DNA of 64,000 bases from Saprospirales bacterium (GTDB lineage Bacteria; Bacteroidota; Bacteroidia; Chitinophagales; JADIYW01), in assembly GCA_016711605.1 (NCBI GenBank), contig JADJSS010000008.1:156033-220032 (forward strand). The letters run 5' to 3'. Numbering within the stretch: position 1 is the first letter of the stretch; every line of letters starts with the position of its first letter. The notes below the pieces were generated by a model that saw only the letters and a list, made by a program, of their open reading frames with translations, was not told where the DNA came from and searched no databases. Shown here in pieces: positions 43,932 to 53,421 of the stretch. The position numbers and the translations under genes are program-made.

Positions 43932-45305
43932 ATGGCAACAACATTATTTGAGAAAGTTTGGAATGCACATGTAGTTCAGTCAATTGAAAATGGACCGCAA
44001 GTAGTTTATATAGATAAACATTTTATTCACGAAGTTACTACACCACAAGCATTTGCTGGTTTAGACAAACGTGGTATCAAAGTGTTGCGTCCAAAACAAA
44101 CCATTGCAACTGCAGACCACAACGTACCTACTAAAAATCAATTATTACCGATTAAAGAAGCATTATCTAAAAAACAAGTTGACACTTTAATTGAGAATTG
44201 TAAAAATCATAACATTGAATTATATGGCTTGGGTCATCCGTTTCAAGGCATTGTGCATGTTATTGGTCCGGAATTAGGCATCACACAACCAGGTTTAACT
44301 ATTGTTTGTGGCGATTCACACACTTCAACACACGGTGCATTTGGCGCGATTGCTTTTGGCATTGGAACGTCAGAAGTAGAACAAGTATTGGCAACTCAAT
44401 GCATTCTACAAACCAAACCTAAAAAAATGCGCATCAATGTAGATGGTGTTTTAGGAAAAGGTGTAACTGCAAAAGATATTATCTTATATATCATTTCAAA
44501 AATTTCCACCAGTGGTGGAACTGGTTTTTTTGTAGAATATGCAGGTTCTGCCATTCGTAGTTTAAGTATGGAAGCACGCATGACGATTTGTAATATGAGT
44601 ATAGAAATGGGTGCGCGTGGTGGCATCATTGCACCAGACGAAATAACGTTTGAATATTTGCGAGGTCGTAAATTTGTACCACAAAATTTTGAGGCCGCAA
44701 AGGAAAAATGGAAGCTATTAAAAACAGATGACGATGCTGTTTTTGATATGGAATATAATTTTGATGCAGCAGATATTGAACCCATGATTACGTATGGAAC
44801 CAATCCTGCAATGGGTTTGAAAATCTCTGAAAAAATCCCAACGAATGATGATGCTGGCTTAGAAAAAGCATTGGATTATATGGGTTTTAAAAAAGGTCAA
44901 TCTTTAATTGGAAAAGAAATTGATTATGTTTTTTTAGGAAGCTGCACCAACTCGCGCATGGAAGATTTTCGCCAGTTTTGTTTATTCGTAAAAGGCAAAC
45001 AAAAAGCAGCAAATGTTACGGTTTGGATTGTTCCTGGTAGCAAGCAAATTGAGCAACAAGCCATTGCTGAAGGTTTGGATATTATACTAAAAGAAGCTGG
45101 AATGGAATTACGCGAACCAGGTTGTTCGGCTTGTTTAGGCATGAATGAAGATAAAATTCCAGCTGGTAACTATTGTGTTTCTACATCGAACAGGAATTTT
45201 GAAGGACGACAAGGACAAGGTGCACGAACATTATTGGCAAGTCCGTTGATGGCAGCAGCAGCAGCAATTACAGGAAAAATTACAGATGTAAGAGAATTGA
45301 TTTAA
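43932..45305 (+). CDS. leuC: 3-isopropylmalate dehydratase large subunit
   Basis: 457 residues, aconitase family. Fe-S Cys ligands appear in VFLGSCTNSRMEDF and EPGCSACLGMNED; GDSHTSTHGAFGAIAFGIG is the family core. Works with leuD 48 bases downstream to isomerise 2- to 3-isopropylmalate in leucine synthesis. Confidence 0.97.
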   Translation: MATTLFEKVWNAHVVQSIENGPQVVYIDKHFIHEVTTPQAFAGLDKRGIKVLRPKQTIATADHNVPTKNQLLPIKEALSKKQVDTLIENCKNHNIELYGLGHPFQGIVHVIGPELGITQPGLTIVCGDSHTSTHGAFGAIAFGIGTSEVEQVLATQCILQTKPKKMRINVDGVLGKGVTAKDIILYIISKISTSGGTGFFVEYAGSAIRSLSMEARMTICNMSIEMGARGGIIAPDEITFEYLRGRKFVPQNFEAAKEKWKLLKTDDDAVFDMEYNFDAADIEPMITYGTNPAMGLKISEKIPTNDDAGLEKALDYMGFKKGQSLIGKEIDYVFLGSCTNSRMEDFRQFCLFVKGKQKAANVTVWIVPGSKQIEQQAIAEGLDIILKEAGMELREPGCSACLGMNEDKIPAGNYCVSTSNRNFEGRQGQGARTLLASPLMAAAAAITGKITDVRELI

Positions 45306-45353
45306 TATAAAACTTTGCGCTCTTTGCGTCTTTGCGTGAAAAAAAAACACAAC

Positions 45354-45941
45354 ATGGAAAAATTCACCACCATACAAACCACCGCAGTTCCTTTAAACAT
45401 GGAAGATGTGGACACCGACCAAATCATACCAGCGCGCTTTTTAAAAGCAACCACACGTGAAGGTTTTGGCGATAATTTATTTCGCGATTGGCGATACAAT
45501 AGCGACAATACTTTTAAAGAAGATTTCGTTTTAAATAATAAAAATTATTCGGGAAAAATTCTCGTGGTTGGAAAAAACTTTGGTTGTGGTTCTTCTCGAG
45601 AGCATGCAGCTTGGGCAATTCACGATTATGGTTTCAAAGTGGTAGTATCCAGTTTTTTTGCAGATATTTTTAAAAATAATGCGTTAAATAATGGTTTGTT
45701 ACCAGTGGTTGTTTCACCAGCATTTTCTCAAAAGTTGTTTTCAGAAATAGAAAAAAATCCAGCAACAGAAATTAAAGTGGATTTAGAAAATCAAACGATA
45801 GAAATTACATCTACACAAGAAAAAGAAAATTTCGATATCAATCCATATAAAAAAACTTGTATGATAAATGGCTACGATGATATTGATTTTTTATTAAGCT
45901 TAAAAGATAAAGTAGAAGCGTTTGAAAATAAATCTCACTAA
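45354..45941 (+). CDS. leuD: 3-isopropylmalate dehydratase small subunit
   Basis: 195 residues from MEKFTTIQTTAVPL; 13 extra codons upstream encode a dispersed CTTTGCGTCTTTGCGTGAA filler and are not part of the protein. NMEDVDTDQIIPARFLK, GKNFGCGSSREHAAWAI and FADIFKNNALNNGLLPV are the swivel-domain motifs. Confidence 0.97.
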   Translation: MEKFTTIQTTAVPLNMEDVDTDQIIPARFLKATTREGFGDNLFRDWRYNSDNTFKEDFVLNNKNYSGKILVVGKNFGCGSSREHAAWAIHDYGFKVVVSSFFADIFKNNALNNGLLPVVVSPAFSQKLFSEIEKNPATEIKVDLENQTIEITSTQEKENFDINPYKKTCMINGYDDIDFLLSLKDKVEAFENKSH

Positions 45942-46104
45942 TGTTTTTCATCACAAAGAACATTGAGAATAACACAGTGAACACTAAGAAAGATTGATAA
46001 AAAAATACGGCAAACTCTAAGAAAACTTTGTACAACTCTGTGATACAAAAATCACTTGCTTTTGAGATGGTCATTAGTCAATAGTTTTTTCTATTTTTAC
46101 ATAG
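45942..46104. repeat. dispersed filler repeats between leuD and lpxH-like gene
   Basis: No gene. The stretch contains CACAAAGAACATTGAGAATAAC, AACACTAAGAAAG, CTCTGTGATAC and ATTAGTCAATAG words, i.e. the same classes of short interspersed filler seen at 17641, 29185 and before leuD. Confidence 0.45.
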
Positions 46105-46883
46105 ATGTTACTTGAGTTAAAACTTCAACCAACCAAAAAAATCTATTTCATTTCAGATTTGCATTTAGGTGCGCCAAATTATGACGCAAGTTTAGTTCGC
46201 GAGAAAAAAATTATTCGATTTTTAGAATCTGTAGAAAATAATGCTCAAGCTATCTTTTTAGTTGGTGATACGTTTGATTTTTGGTATGAATACAAACATG
46301 TGGTACCAAAATATTTTATTCGCTTCTTTGCAAAATTAATCGACTTAAAAGAAAAAGGTATAGATATTAATATATTTACAGGCAACCACGATTTGTGGCT
46401 GAATGATTATTTGGCAAATGAAGTTGGAGCAACTATTTATCACGATAAGGTTGAGCTCCAATTGATTTCAGCTAATAGCACAAAAAGTATCTTAGTAGCA
46501 CACGGCGATGGATTGGTCCTGGCGACAAAAAATATAAAATATTAAAGAAAATCTTCACCAATCCAATTTGCCAATGGTTGTTTCGTTGGCTGCATCCAGA
46601 TATTGGTATAAAAATTGCACAACTTTGGTCAAGACATTCTTTTACTGATCCAAGCATCGAAGTGTTTCACGGCGAAGACAAAGAATGGTTAATTCAGTAT
46701 TGCAAACGAAAGCTGACTAAAAAGCACTTTGATTATTTTGTAATGGGTCATCGACATTTGCCAATGAACATTGCATTAAACGAAAATAGTGCGTACATTA
46801 ACTTAGGAGATTGGATTGTAAATTACAATTACGCCGAATTTGATGGTGAAAAAATAAGTTTAATAAAGTTTGATGAAAAATAG
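46105..46883 (+). pseudogene. UDP-2,3-diacylglucosamine diphosphatase (LpxH-like), frameshifted
   Basis: Metallophosphatase with FISDLHLGAPNYD, LVGDTFDFWYEYKHV, FTGNHDLW, AHGDGL and (in the second frame) GHRHLPM. The frame breaks at about 46515: ...GATGGATTGGTCCTGGCGAC; one more G gives HGDGLGPGDKKYKILKK and joins the second frame (46578-46883) without loss. LpxH is normally needed for lipid A, so a sequence error or a second copy elsewhere is likely. Confidence 0.8.
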
Positions 46884-47715
46884 TCAATGGTCAATAATCG
46901 ATAGTCAAAGTTGGAAGAAATTATTTTCCAGCAAATTGCTATGGACTATTGTCTGTGTACTATCGACATTTTATTCTTTTTCAAAAATTCCAGAATTTGT
47001 AACAATCATAAAAGAAAAATCATTAGCTGTTTTCATCAACACCAACGACGAAGTTTTTTTGATTCAAAAAGGAATCATTAAAAAGTATAATAATTTAGGC
47101 GTTTTACAACAAACGTATGGAAATAAATTTATTGACGATGAAACAAAAATGATTAACATCAATGGCTTTCGATGTATTTTATTTTCACCGTCTTATGGCA
47201 AAATTATACAACTCGATAATCGGCTAAATGAAATCGATGTAATTAATGTTTTTGATTTTACAAATCTAAATGTTACTTGTGTTGGCAGCTCTTACAACAA
47301 TGAATATTTCTGGCTCTGGGACGCTGCAACGCAAAAGTTAGAAAAGCTCGACAAGAATAAAAAAATTGTGTTTGAAAGCAATTCAATTTCGGCCTTATTA
47401 GGCAAATCCATTAATCCAAAATACATACAAGAACAAGGAATTTTATTATATATATCAGATGAAGAAAATGGTATTTATATTTTTGATAATCAAGGAAATT
47501 TCATTAAAACAATTCCAATTTTAGGCGTAAAAGCAGTAAAAGTAATCGACGATAAAATTTATTATGTAAAAGATAATTGCTTTTATAGTTATGATAAACT
47601 TTCTTTTCAGGAAACAAAATATACGGAAAGTCCAAACCTAAGCAACCAGCAAATTGGCACTGCCAGAATTTGTGGCATCAACGCAGATGGTTTTGTTGAA
47701 ATTTGGCAATTTTAA
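46873..47715 (+). CDS. membrane-anchored protein of unknown function
   Basis: 280 residues. One membrane span near the N-terminus (about 20-40) followed by repeated beta strands suggestive of a propeller (INGFRCILFSPSYGKIIQLDNRLNE, WLWDAATQKLEKLDKNKK, YISDEENGIYIFDNQGNFIK). The first 15 residues (KNSQWSIIDSQSW) are encoded by an AGTCAATGGTCAATAATCG filler repeat. Overlaps the LpxH-like stop by 11 bases. Confidence 0.7.
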   Translation: MKNSQWSIIDSQSWKKLFSSKLLWTIVCVLSTFYSFSKIPEFVTIIKEKSLAVFINTNDEVFLIQKGIIKKYNNLGVLQQTYGNKFIDDETKMININGFRCILFSPSYGKIIQLDNRLNEIDVINVFDFTNLNVTCVGSSYNNEYFWLWDAATQKLEKLDKNKKIVFESNSISALLGKSINPKYIQEQGILLYISDEENGIYIFDNQGNFIKTIPILGVKAVKVIDDKIYYVKDNCFYSYDKLSFQETKYTESPNLSNQQIGTARICGINADGFVEIWQF

Positions 47716-48132
47716 TTATCTCAGTCGATCCATGCTTCTTACCAAATTTTCATCAGCTTTTATAGAGCTGTATGCTAATATGTTGAATAGTAAGATAAAT
47801 ATTGGCAAGATAGCACCAACACCAAAAATATAATTTTTAATTCCGATATGTTGTGTAACACCAAAAATAAACAAACCAATTAATACAACAGAAAGTACAC
47901 TATTTACCAAAACAACTTTCATTTGTGCTTTTCTGTTATTAAATAAAAATATTGAAAGCAAAGCAATTACAGCAACCACAATAGAGCAAATCATAAGCTG
48001 TGGTATATGTTGAATTACTAATGTTTCTGTATTGTCTTCAAGAGTTTTCATTTGTCCAAATGGCACAAAAATAAAAGCAATACAGGCCAATACGGCTAAA
48101 AATAAATATATCGTTTGAATGCGTTGTATCAT
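47716..48132 (-). CDS. DUF4293 membrane protein
   Basis: 138 residues, four transmembrane spans (about 7-25, 48-66, 73-92, 102-121), starting MIQRIQTIYLFLAVLAC as in the Bacteroidota family DUF4293. Function unknown. Confidence 0.85.
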   Translation of the reverse strand: MIQRIQTIYLFLAVLACIAFIFVPFGQMKTLEDNTETLVIQHIPQLMICSIVVAVIALLSIFLFNNRKAQMKVVLVNSVLSVVLIGLFIFGVTQHIGIKNYIFGVGAILPIFILLFNILAYSSIKADENLVRSMDRLR

Positions 48133-48262
48133 AAGATGGTGTTAAGTTGTAAATAATAAATGAAAAGACAAAAATACTAATTTTATTTAAACCATCATTT
48201 TTATTGTTTATTTTTACAAGCAACGTTTCTTACTACTTACGACTAATTACTTACTACTTTTC

Positions 48263-48997
48263 ATGCGTTACTTTTTAGAACTTTCTTACAATGGAAAAAA
48301 TTATGCAGGATGGCAACGTCAAAATAATGCTATTTCTGTTCAAGAAGTTTTAGAAGTTAATTTATCAAAAATATTAAATAATAAAATTGAAATCGTTGGT
48401 TGTGGAAGAACGGATGCTGGTGTACATGCAAAACAGTATTTTGCACATGTTGATATTGAAAAAGCACTTCCTGAAAATTTTCTATATCGTATAAATAACA
48501 TGTTACCTGAAGACATTGCTATTCAAAAAATTTTTGATGTAAAACCTGATTTTCATGCACGATTTGATGCAATAAACCGAACCTATAAATACTTTATTCA
48601 TTTTGAAAAAAATCCATTTTTAGAAGACTATAGCTTTCTATTACTGAATAAAACATTAGATATTAGCGCAATGAATCATTGTTTAAGCCTAATTTTAGGT
48701 GAGCATGATTTTTCATGTTTTGAAAAAAAAGGCAGCGACAATAAAACATCTGTTTGCGTTTTAAAAGATGCGTTTTTTGAACAAAACGAGAATGGATTGG
48801 TTTTTACAATTACGGCAAACCGTTTTTTGAGAAATATGGTTCGCAGAATTACGGCAGCCATGTTAATGCTTGGTTTAAATCAACTTTCAGCAGAAGAAAT
48901 TATTCTTGCAGTTCTCGAAAAAAAAGAACTGCAAGTAAAAATGGCAGTACCTGCAAAAGGATTATTTTTATGGAAAATCGAGTATGATTTTTCATAG
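48263..48997 (+). CDS. truA: tRNA pseudouridine(38-40) synthase
   Basis: 244 residues. GCGRTDAGVHAKQYFAHVD holds the catalytic Asp; FHARFDAINRTYKYFI and FLRNMVRRITAAMLMLG are conserved. Modifies the anticodon arm of tRNA; no link to the RNA-repair island beyond theme. Upstream is CTTACTACTTACGAC filler. Confidence 0.95.
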   Translation: MRYFLELSYNGKNYAGWQRQNNAISVQEVLEVNLSKILNNKIEIVGCGRTDAGVHAKQYFAHVDIEKALPENFLYRINNMLPEDIAIQKIFDVKPDFHARFDAINRTYKYFIHFEKNPFLEDYSFLLLNKTLDISAMNHCLSLILGEHDFSCFEKKGSDNKTSVCVLKDAFFEQNENGLVFTITANRFLRNMVRRITAAMLMLGLNQLSAEEIILAVLEKKELQVKMAVPAKGLFLWKIEYDFS

Positions 48998-49029
48998 AAA
49001 TTGGTTAATTTTAAAATAAATAAAATAAA

Positions 49030-49287
49030 ATGAGTACAGTATTAGCAACACGAAAAAAATTATGCAAATTTATTGAAAAGGATGCTGATGATAGAATTGT
49101 AAAAATGATTGAAGTTCTGGTAAAACAATACTCAAAAGAAGAAAATCAAATTATTGGTTATAATGATTTTGGACAAGCAATTACAAAAGAACAATTATTA
49201 AACGATGTGCAAAAAGCACGAAACGATATAAAATTAGGAAAAGGAACTAAAATCGATGAATTAGAAAAAGAATCGTTGACATGGTAG
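49030..49287 (+). CDS. antitoxin of a ParE/RelE-type pair
   Basis: 85 residues, acidic helical protein with the GYNDFGQAITKEQLLNDVQKARNDIKLGKGTKIDELEKES tail that binds a RelE-fold partner. Its stop overlaps the toxin start (ATGGTAG). Confidence 0.75.
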   Translation: MSTVLATRKKLCKFIEKDADDRIVKMIEVLVKQYSKEENQIIGYNDFGQAITKEQLLNDVQKARNDIKLGKGTKIDELEKESLTW

Positions 49288-49598
49288 TGGCATACAAGGT
49301 TACCATTTCGCCAACAGCAAAAAATTCATTAAAAAATATTGTAAAATATATTCGAGAATTTTCGCCACAAGGAGCAGAAAATGTAAGAAAAACAATTCTT
49401 CGAAAAATAAAAAGTCTTTCAAAAAATCCACAAAAATATCCAATAGAAAGCGCATTGTCTGAAATAAATGGCGAATTTAGGTTTGCAAAAGAATGGAACT
49501 ACAAAATAATTTTTGAAATCTACGGCAACAAAGTCGATGTATTAGTGATTATACATAGTAAAAAAGATTTGTCTTCAATTATTCAAGAAATAATTTAG
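49281..49598 (+). CDS. ParE/RelE-type toxin
   Basis: 105 residues: YKVTISPTAKNSLKNIVKYIREFSPQGAENVRKTI and a FRFAKEWNYKIIFEIYGNKVDVLVIIHSKKD end match the ParE/RelE fold. Intact, unlike the pair at 24.1-24.6 kb. Target (gyrase or mRNA) not determinable. Confidence 0.85.
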   Translation: MVVAYKVTISPTAKNSLKNIVKYIREFSPQGAENVRKTILRKIKSLSKNPQKYPIESALSEINGEFRFAKEWNYKIIFEIYGNKVDVLVIIHSKKDLSSIIQEII

Positions 49599-49625
49599 AT
49601 TTTTATAATCTACCACATCAAAAAA

Positions 49626-51392
49626 ATGACATCCAACAAACAAAAAAAAGATACGGATTGGAATACACTTAAACGTATTTTAAAACTGGCATTGCCTTTC
49701 AAATCATTATTCTATTTATCATTTGCACTTGGTATTTTAGTTTCGATAGTCACGCCGTTACGTCCATATTTAATTCAAATCACCGTAGATAAAAATATCA
49801 TTCAGCAAAACGGAAAAGGCCTGGAATTTATGGCGTTTATTTTACTGCTTTCGTTAATTGTAGAGTTTTTAGTGAAATATTTATTCGGCTTGTATTCAAC
49901 CAAACTCGGACAAACCATCATGCTCGATTTGCGCACCAAACTCTTCAATCATGTGCAAACGATGCGTTTGCAATTCTTCGACAAAACACCTGTTGGCATC
50001 ATCACCACTCGAACGATTAATGACATCGAAGCTATCAATAATATTTTTTCAGAAGGCATCATCAACATCGTTGCCGATGTGTTAACACTAATAATTGTTA
50101 TAGGTTTTATGTTATTCATTAATTGGAAACTCGCACTGGTTTGCTTAACTACTTTCCCAATTATCATTTATGCAACTTATGTATTCAAAGAAAAAGTACG
50201 CTTGTCTTTTAATGATGTTCGCGAAAAAGTGGCGCAGCTCAACGCTTTTGTGCAAGAGCATATTTCAGGCATGCGTATCGTGCAAATTTTTAATGCACAG
50301 GAAAAAGAATACAAAAAATTTGAAAAACTCAATCACGAACATTTCGTGGCAAACGACAAATCCGTGTTGTATTATTCTATCTTTTTTCCAACTGTCGAAG
50401 TTATTTTGGCACTCGCAATTTCTTTGTTGGTTTGGTATGGCGCTACTCAAGTCATGAACAACGTGGCAACCGTTGGTATTTTCACATCGTTTATTTTATA
50501 TCTAAATATGGCATTTCGTCCGTTGCGAATGTTGGCTGACAAATTCAACACGTTGCAAATGGGTATCATTGCGTCAGAACGTGTTTTTAAGTTAATAGAT
50601 ACCAATGATAAAATTGAAGACAACGGAAAACAAGCACCAAAAAAAATAAATGGCAACATAGAATTTAAGCATGTTTGGTTTGCATACAATCACGATAATT
50701 TTGTATTGAAAGATATTACGTTTCAAGTTGAAGCAGGCAAAACACTAGCAATTGTTGGAGCCACAGGTTCAGGTAAATCATCAACTATAAATATTTTAAA
50801 CAGATTTTACGAAATCAATAAAGGCGAAATTTTAATTGATAACATCAACGCAAAAGATTATAGTTTAACTGCCTTGCGTTCTTATATTGGCACTGTCTTG
50901 CAAGATGTGTTTTTATTTTCTGGTTCTATTTATGAAAATATCTCATTGAAAAATCCGAACATAACTAAAGTGCAAGTAATAGAAGCAAGCAAACTAGTTG
51001 GTGCGCATAATTTCATTATGGAATTGCCTGATAATTATGATTATAATGTCATGGAACGCGGCGCTACTTTGTCTGTTGGTCAGCGACAACTCATTGCTTT
51101 TATTCGTGTGTTGGTCTATGATCCGCAAATTTTAATTTTAGATGAGGCAACGTCTTCTGTTGATACTGAATCAGAAATTTTAATACAAAACGCTATTCAA
51201 AAACTAGTTAGTGGTAGAACATCAATCGTTATAGCACATCGACTTTCTACAGTTCAAAATGCAGATAAAATTATGGTGCTAGACAAAGGCGAAATCAAAG
51301 AAATTGGCACACACAATGAACTCATTCAACTAGAAAACGGCTATTATAAAAGATTGCATGAAATGCAATTTCAATCTGCCGAATTTGCTTAA
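49626..51392 (+). CDS. ABC exporter, fused membrane and ATPase domains
   Basis: 588 residues: six-helix membrane domain (20-310) and nucleotide-binding domain with Walker A GATGSGKSS, Q-loop TVLQDVFLFSGSI, signature LSVGQRQL, Walker B ILILDEATSS and His switch IAHRLS. MsbA/MdlB-like half-transporter that works as a dimer; could export lipid or drug. Confidence 0.93.
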   Translation: MTSNKQKKDTDWNTLKRILKLALPFKSLFYLSFALGILVSIVTPLRPYLIQITVDKNIIQQNGKGLEFMAFILLLSLIVEFLVKYLFGLYSTKLGQTIMLDLRTKLFNHVQTMRLQFFDKTPVGIITTRTINDIEAINNIFSEGIINIVADVLTLIIVIGFMLFINWKLALVCLTTFPIIIYATYVFKEKVRLSFNDVREKVAQLNAFVQEHISGMRIVQIFNAQEKEYKKFEKLNHEHFVANDKSVLYYSIFFPTVEVILALAISLLVWYGATQVMNNVATVGIFTSFILYLNMAFRPLRMLADKFNTLQMGIIASERVFKLIDTNDKIEDNGKQAPKKINGNIEFKHVWFAYNHDNFVLKDITFQVEAGKTLAIVGATGSGKSSTINILNRFYEINKGEILIDNINAKDYSLTALRSYIGTVLQDVFLFSGSIYENISLKNPNITKVQVIEASKLVGAHNFIMELPDNYDYNVMERGATLSVGQRQLIAFIRVLVYDPQILILDEATSSVDTESEILIQNAIQKLVSGRTSIVIAHRLSTVQNADKIMVLDKGEIKEIGTHNELIQLENGYYKRLHEMQFQSAEFA

Positions 51393-51558
51393 AGTCAAGA
51401 ATTTATTTCAATTTATATCCTTTTCTCTTTTGCATTTTAAATCAATGTTATTTAAAATAACTAAAAGTTTGTTCCATTCAATTTTTCATCAAATATACCT
51501 AAATTAGCTACTTGCAAAGCCAGCATAGCTACACACAACTATAAATTGAAAATAAGAA

Positions 51559-53340
51559 ATGAATCCTGATTTACATGCAAATTATATCGCACCAGACACT
51601 AAATATTTCAAAACAAAAGAAGAATTTAACAAAGCAGTAAGTAAAGATTTTGTTGCACATGCAAATCAAACATTAATTAGTGGTAAAAAATTCTTGGTTG
51701 GTTTGTCACATGGACAATCACCAGCTGGTGCTTATCAATTAATCGTTCAATATTTTTCTAAAATAAAAAATAAAAAAAATATCTACTTCACATTTGTAAA
51801 TTCTCCTTTAAAAACTCAAGAAAACTTAACAGACGTTTTTACTGCAAGCCAGTTTTTAAAAAAATTAGTGCGTGAAAGCTTAATAACAAAGGAACAAGTA
51901 CTTGGAAGAAATATTCATCAAGAAATTTTAGAGGAAGATGCTGTTGAATTTAATAATGAAATAACCAATTTTCTAAAAGAAAATAAAAAAACTGGCTTTG
52001 ATTATGTTTTCTTAGCAACCAATTCAAAAGGAAGAATTGCTGGCATTGAACGCAATTCGAAAGCATTTGATTCAAATGAAATAGCCACGATTGTTTCGAT
52101 TAATAAAGAAAGAGAATTAACGCTAACACCATCATTTTTAATGCAATCAAAACGGATTGCATTTTTGGCTACCAAATCAGAAAAACGCAGACCTTTAGCT
52201 TGGCTGTATAGTACCACTGGAAAAGAAAACGAAAGTCCAAGTTTTCTGCGTTATATAAATAACGTAAAAGAACGTGTAACTGTTTTTATTGATGATAAAG
52301 CACTCACGTGGCCAGAATTAGAAATAAAAAGAGAAACACCGTATGGCGTAAGTAATATCAGATTAGATTTAGCTAATGCATACAAACCTACCGCCAAAGA
52401 AAAGCTACCTGTTGTATTATTAATTCATGGATTTTTGGGTTTAAATTCTTTTGATGGATTGTTAACAACCATTCCGTCAACTAAATACATTGCTGCAGCT
52501 ATGCATTATGGTTCTATTCCAAATGATTTACCTATCGATGATTATTCGAAACACGTAGCTAAAAATATTGATGCAGTAATTGGCTTTTTTGGTGACAATG
52601 GTCATGCTGTTTATGTTTTTGACCATTCTATGGGAAATATTTATTTTTTAATGATGGACAAAAACATCGATGATTATCCAAATTTCAAAAAATATTTAAA
52701 AGGCAGAATTGGCGCCAATCCTTTTTTTGGTGAAGAAGCTAAACATGCATTGTTAGGTTTTCTAGACAATGTCATTATTCCATCTATGTCGTTTACAGGA
52801 AATTTGGTAGAAAAATCAGTCATGCTTACTGCACGTAGAATAATTCCTTTAGATTCTAAAACTGGTGTTCGAAAACGAGGTATTAATTTGTCTGAAAGTT
52901 TAATCACTAAAGAAGAATCTGAAAAAAGTATGATATGGAAATCCATGAAAGAAAGAATTGTTTTTTTAATGACTAATATGGATTCCTTACCACATTTAAA
53001 TCGTATTCCTATCGAGCGTGCTCTAAATAAAGTGCCACCAAAAATATTTGCTATCCAATCTCATTCTGCATTACAAGAATCTATGGCTTTCGACAAACAA
53101 GTTGGTTTGGTAAATATGTCAAAATACAAAATTCCAATTTTAATATTAAAAAGCGAAAGAGATGGCGTTGCCAAATTTGTACCGCGATTATATCAAGGAA
53201 ATGGTGTCGAAGTAGTAGACATCACTCATCCAAACGAAAAAGATTTATTTAGAGAACATTTGTATCACATGGTTAATCCACAATACACTGCAAAAATTAT
53301 TGATGAATTTATTAGTAAAGGAATTTCTGACAAAATATAA
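51559..53340 (+). CDS. fusion: sugar-phosphate isomerase-like domain plus alpha/beta hydrolase
   Basis: 593 residues. The first part (about 15-235) resembles the NagB/6-phosphogluconolactonase fold (KFLVGLSHGQSPAGAYQLIVQYF, TGFDYVFLATNSKGRIAGIE, IAFLATKSEKRRPLAWLYS). The second (about 270-590) is an alpha/beta hydrolase: VVLLIHGFLGLNSFDG oxyanion loop, AVYVFDHSMGNIYFLM with Ser nucleophile (D-H-S-M-G), ILKSERDGVAKFVP (Asp) and REHLYHMVNP (His). I know of no characterised protein with this pairing. Confidence 0.7.
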   Translation: MNPDLHANYIAPDTKYFKTKEEFNKAVSKDFVAHANQTLISGKKFLVGLSHGQSPAGAYQLIVQYFSKIKNKKNIYFTFVNSPLKTQENLTDVFTASQFLKKLVRESLITKEQVLGRNIHQEILEEDAVEFNNEITNFLKENKKTGFDYVFLATNSKGRIAGIERNSKAFDSNEIATIVSINKERELTLTPSFLMQSKRIAFLATKSEKRRPLAWLYSTTGKENESPSFLRYINNVKERVTVFIDDKALTWPELEIKRETPYGVSNIRLDLANAYKPTAKEKLPVVLLIHGFLGLNSFDGLLTTIPSTKYIAAAMHYGSIPNDLPIDDYSKHVAKNIDAVIGFFGDNGHAVYVFDHSMGNIYFLMMDKNIDDYPNFKKYLKGRIGANPFFGEEAKHALLGFLDNVIIPSMSFTGNLVEKSVMLTARRIIPLDSKTGVRKRGINLSESLITKEESEKSMIWKSMKERIVFLMTNMDSLPHLNRIPIERALNKVPPKIFAIQSHSALQESMAFDKQVGLVNMSKYKIPILILKSERDGVAKFVPRLYQGNGVEVVDITHPNEKDLFREHLYHMVNPQYTAKIIDEFISKGISDKI

Positions 53341-53406
53341 TTTTCTAATTTAGATTCATTCTTAATTTCTTAACTGTATTTCACCTAAAAATCCAATTTA
53401 CATACG

Positions 53407-53414
53407 TATTTTTG
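53407..53414 (+). promoter_or_regulatory. -7 box before apbC
   Basis: TATTTTTG matches TAnnTTTG and ends only seven bases before the ATG, so the message would be nearly leaderless. Confidence 0.5.
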
Positions 53415-53421
53415 TTATTGT

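Noticed and set aside
45315..45353. Upstream start for LeuD
   Set aside because: The extra codons translate a CTTTGCG filler repeat; the family starts at MEKFTTIQ.
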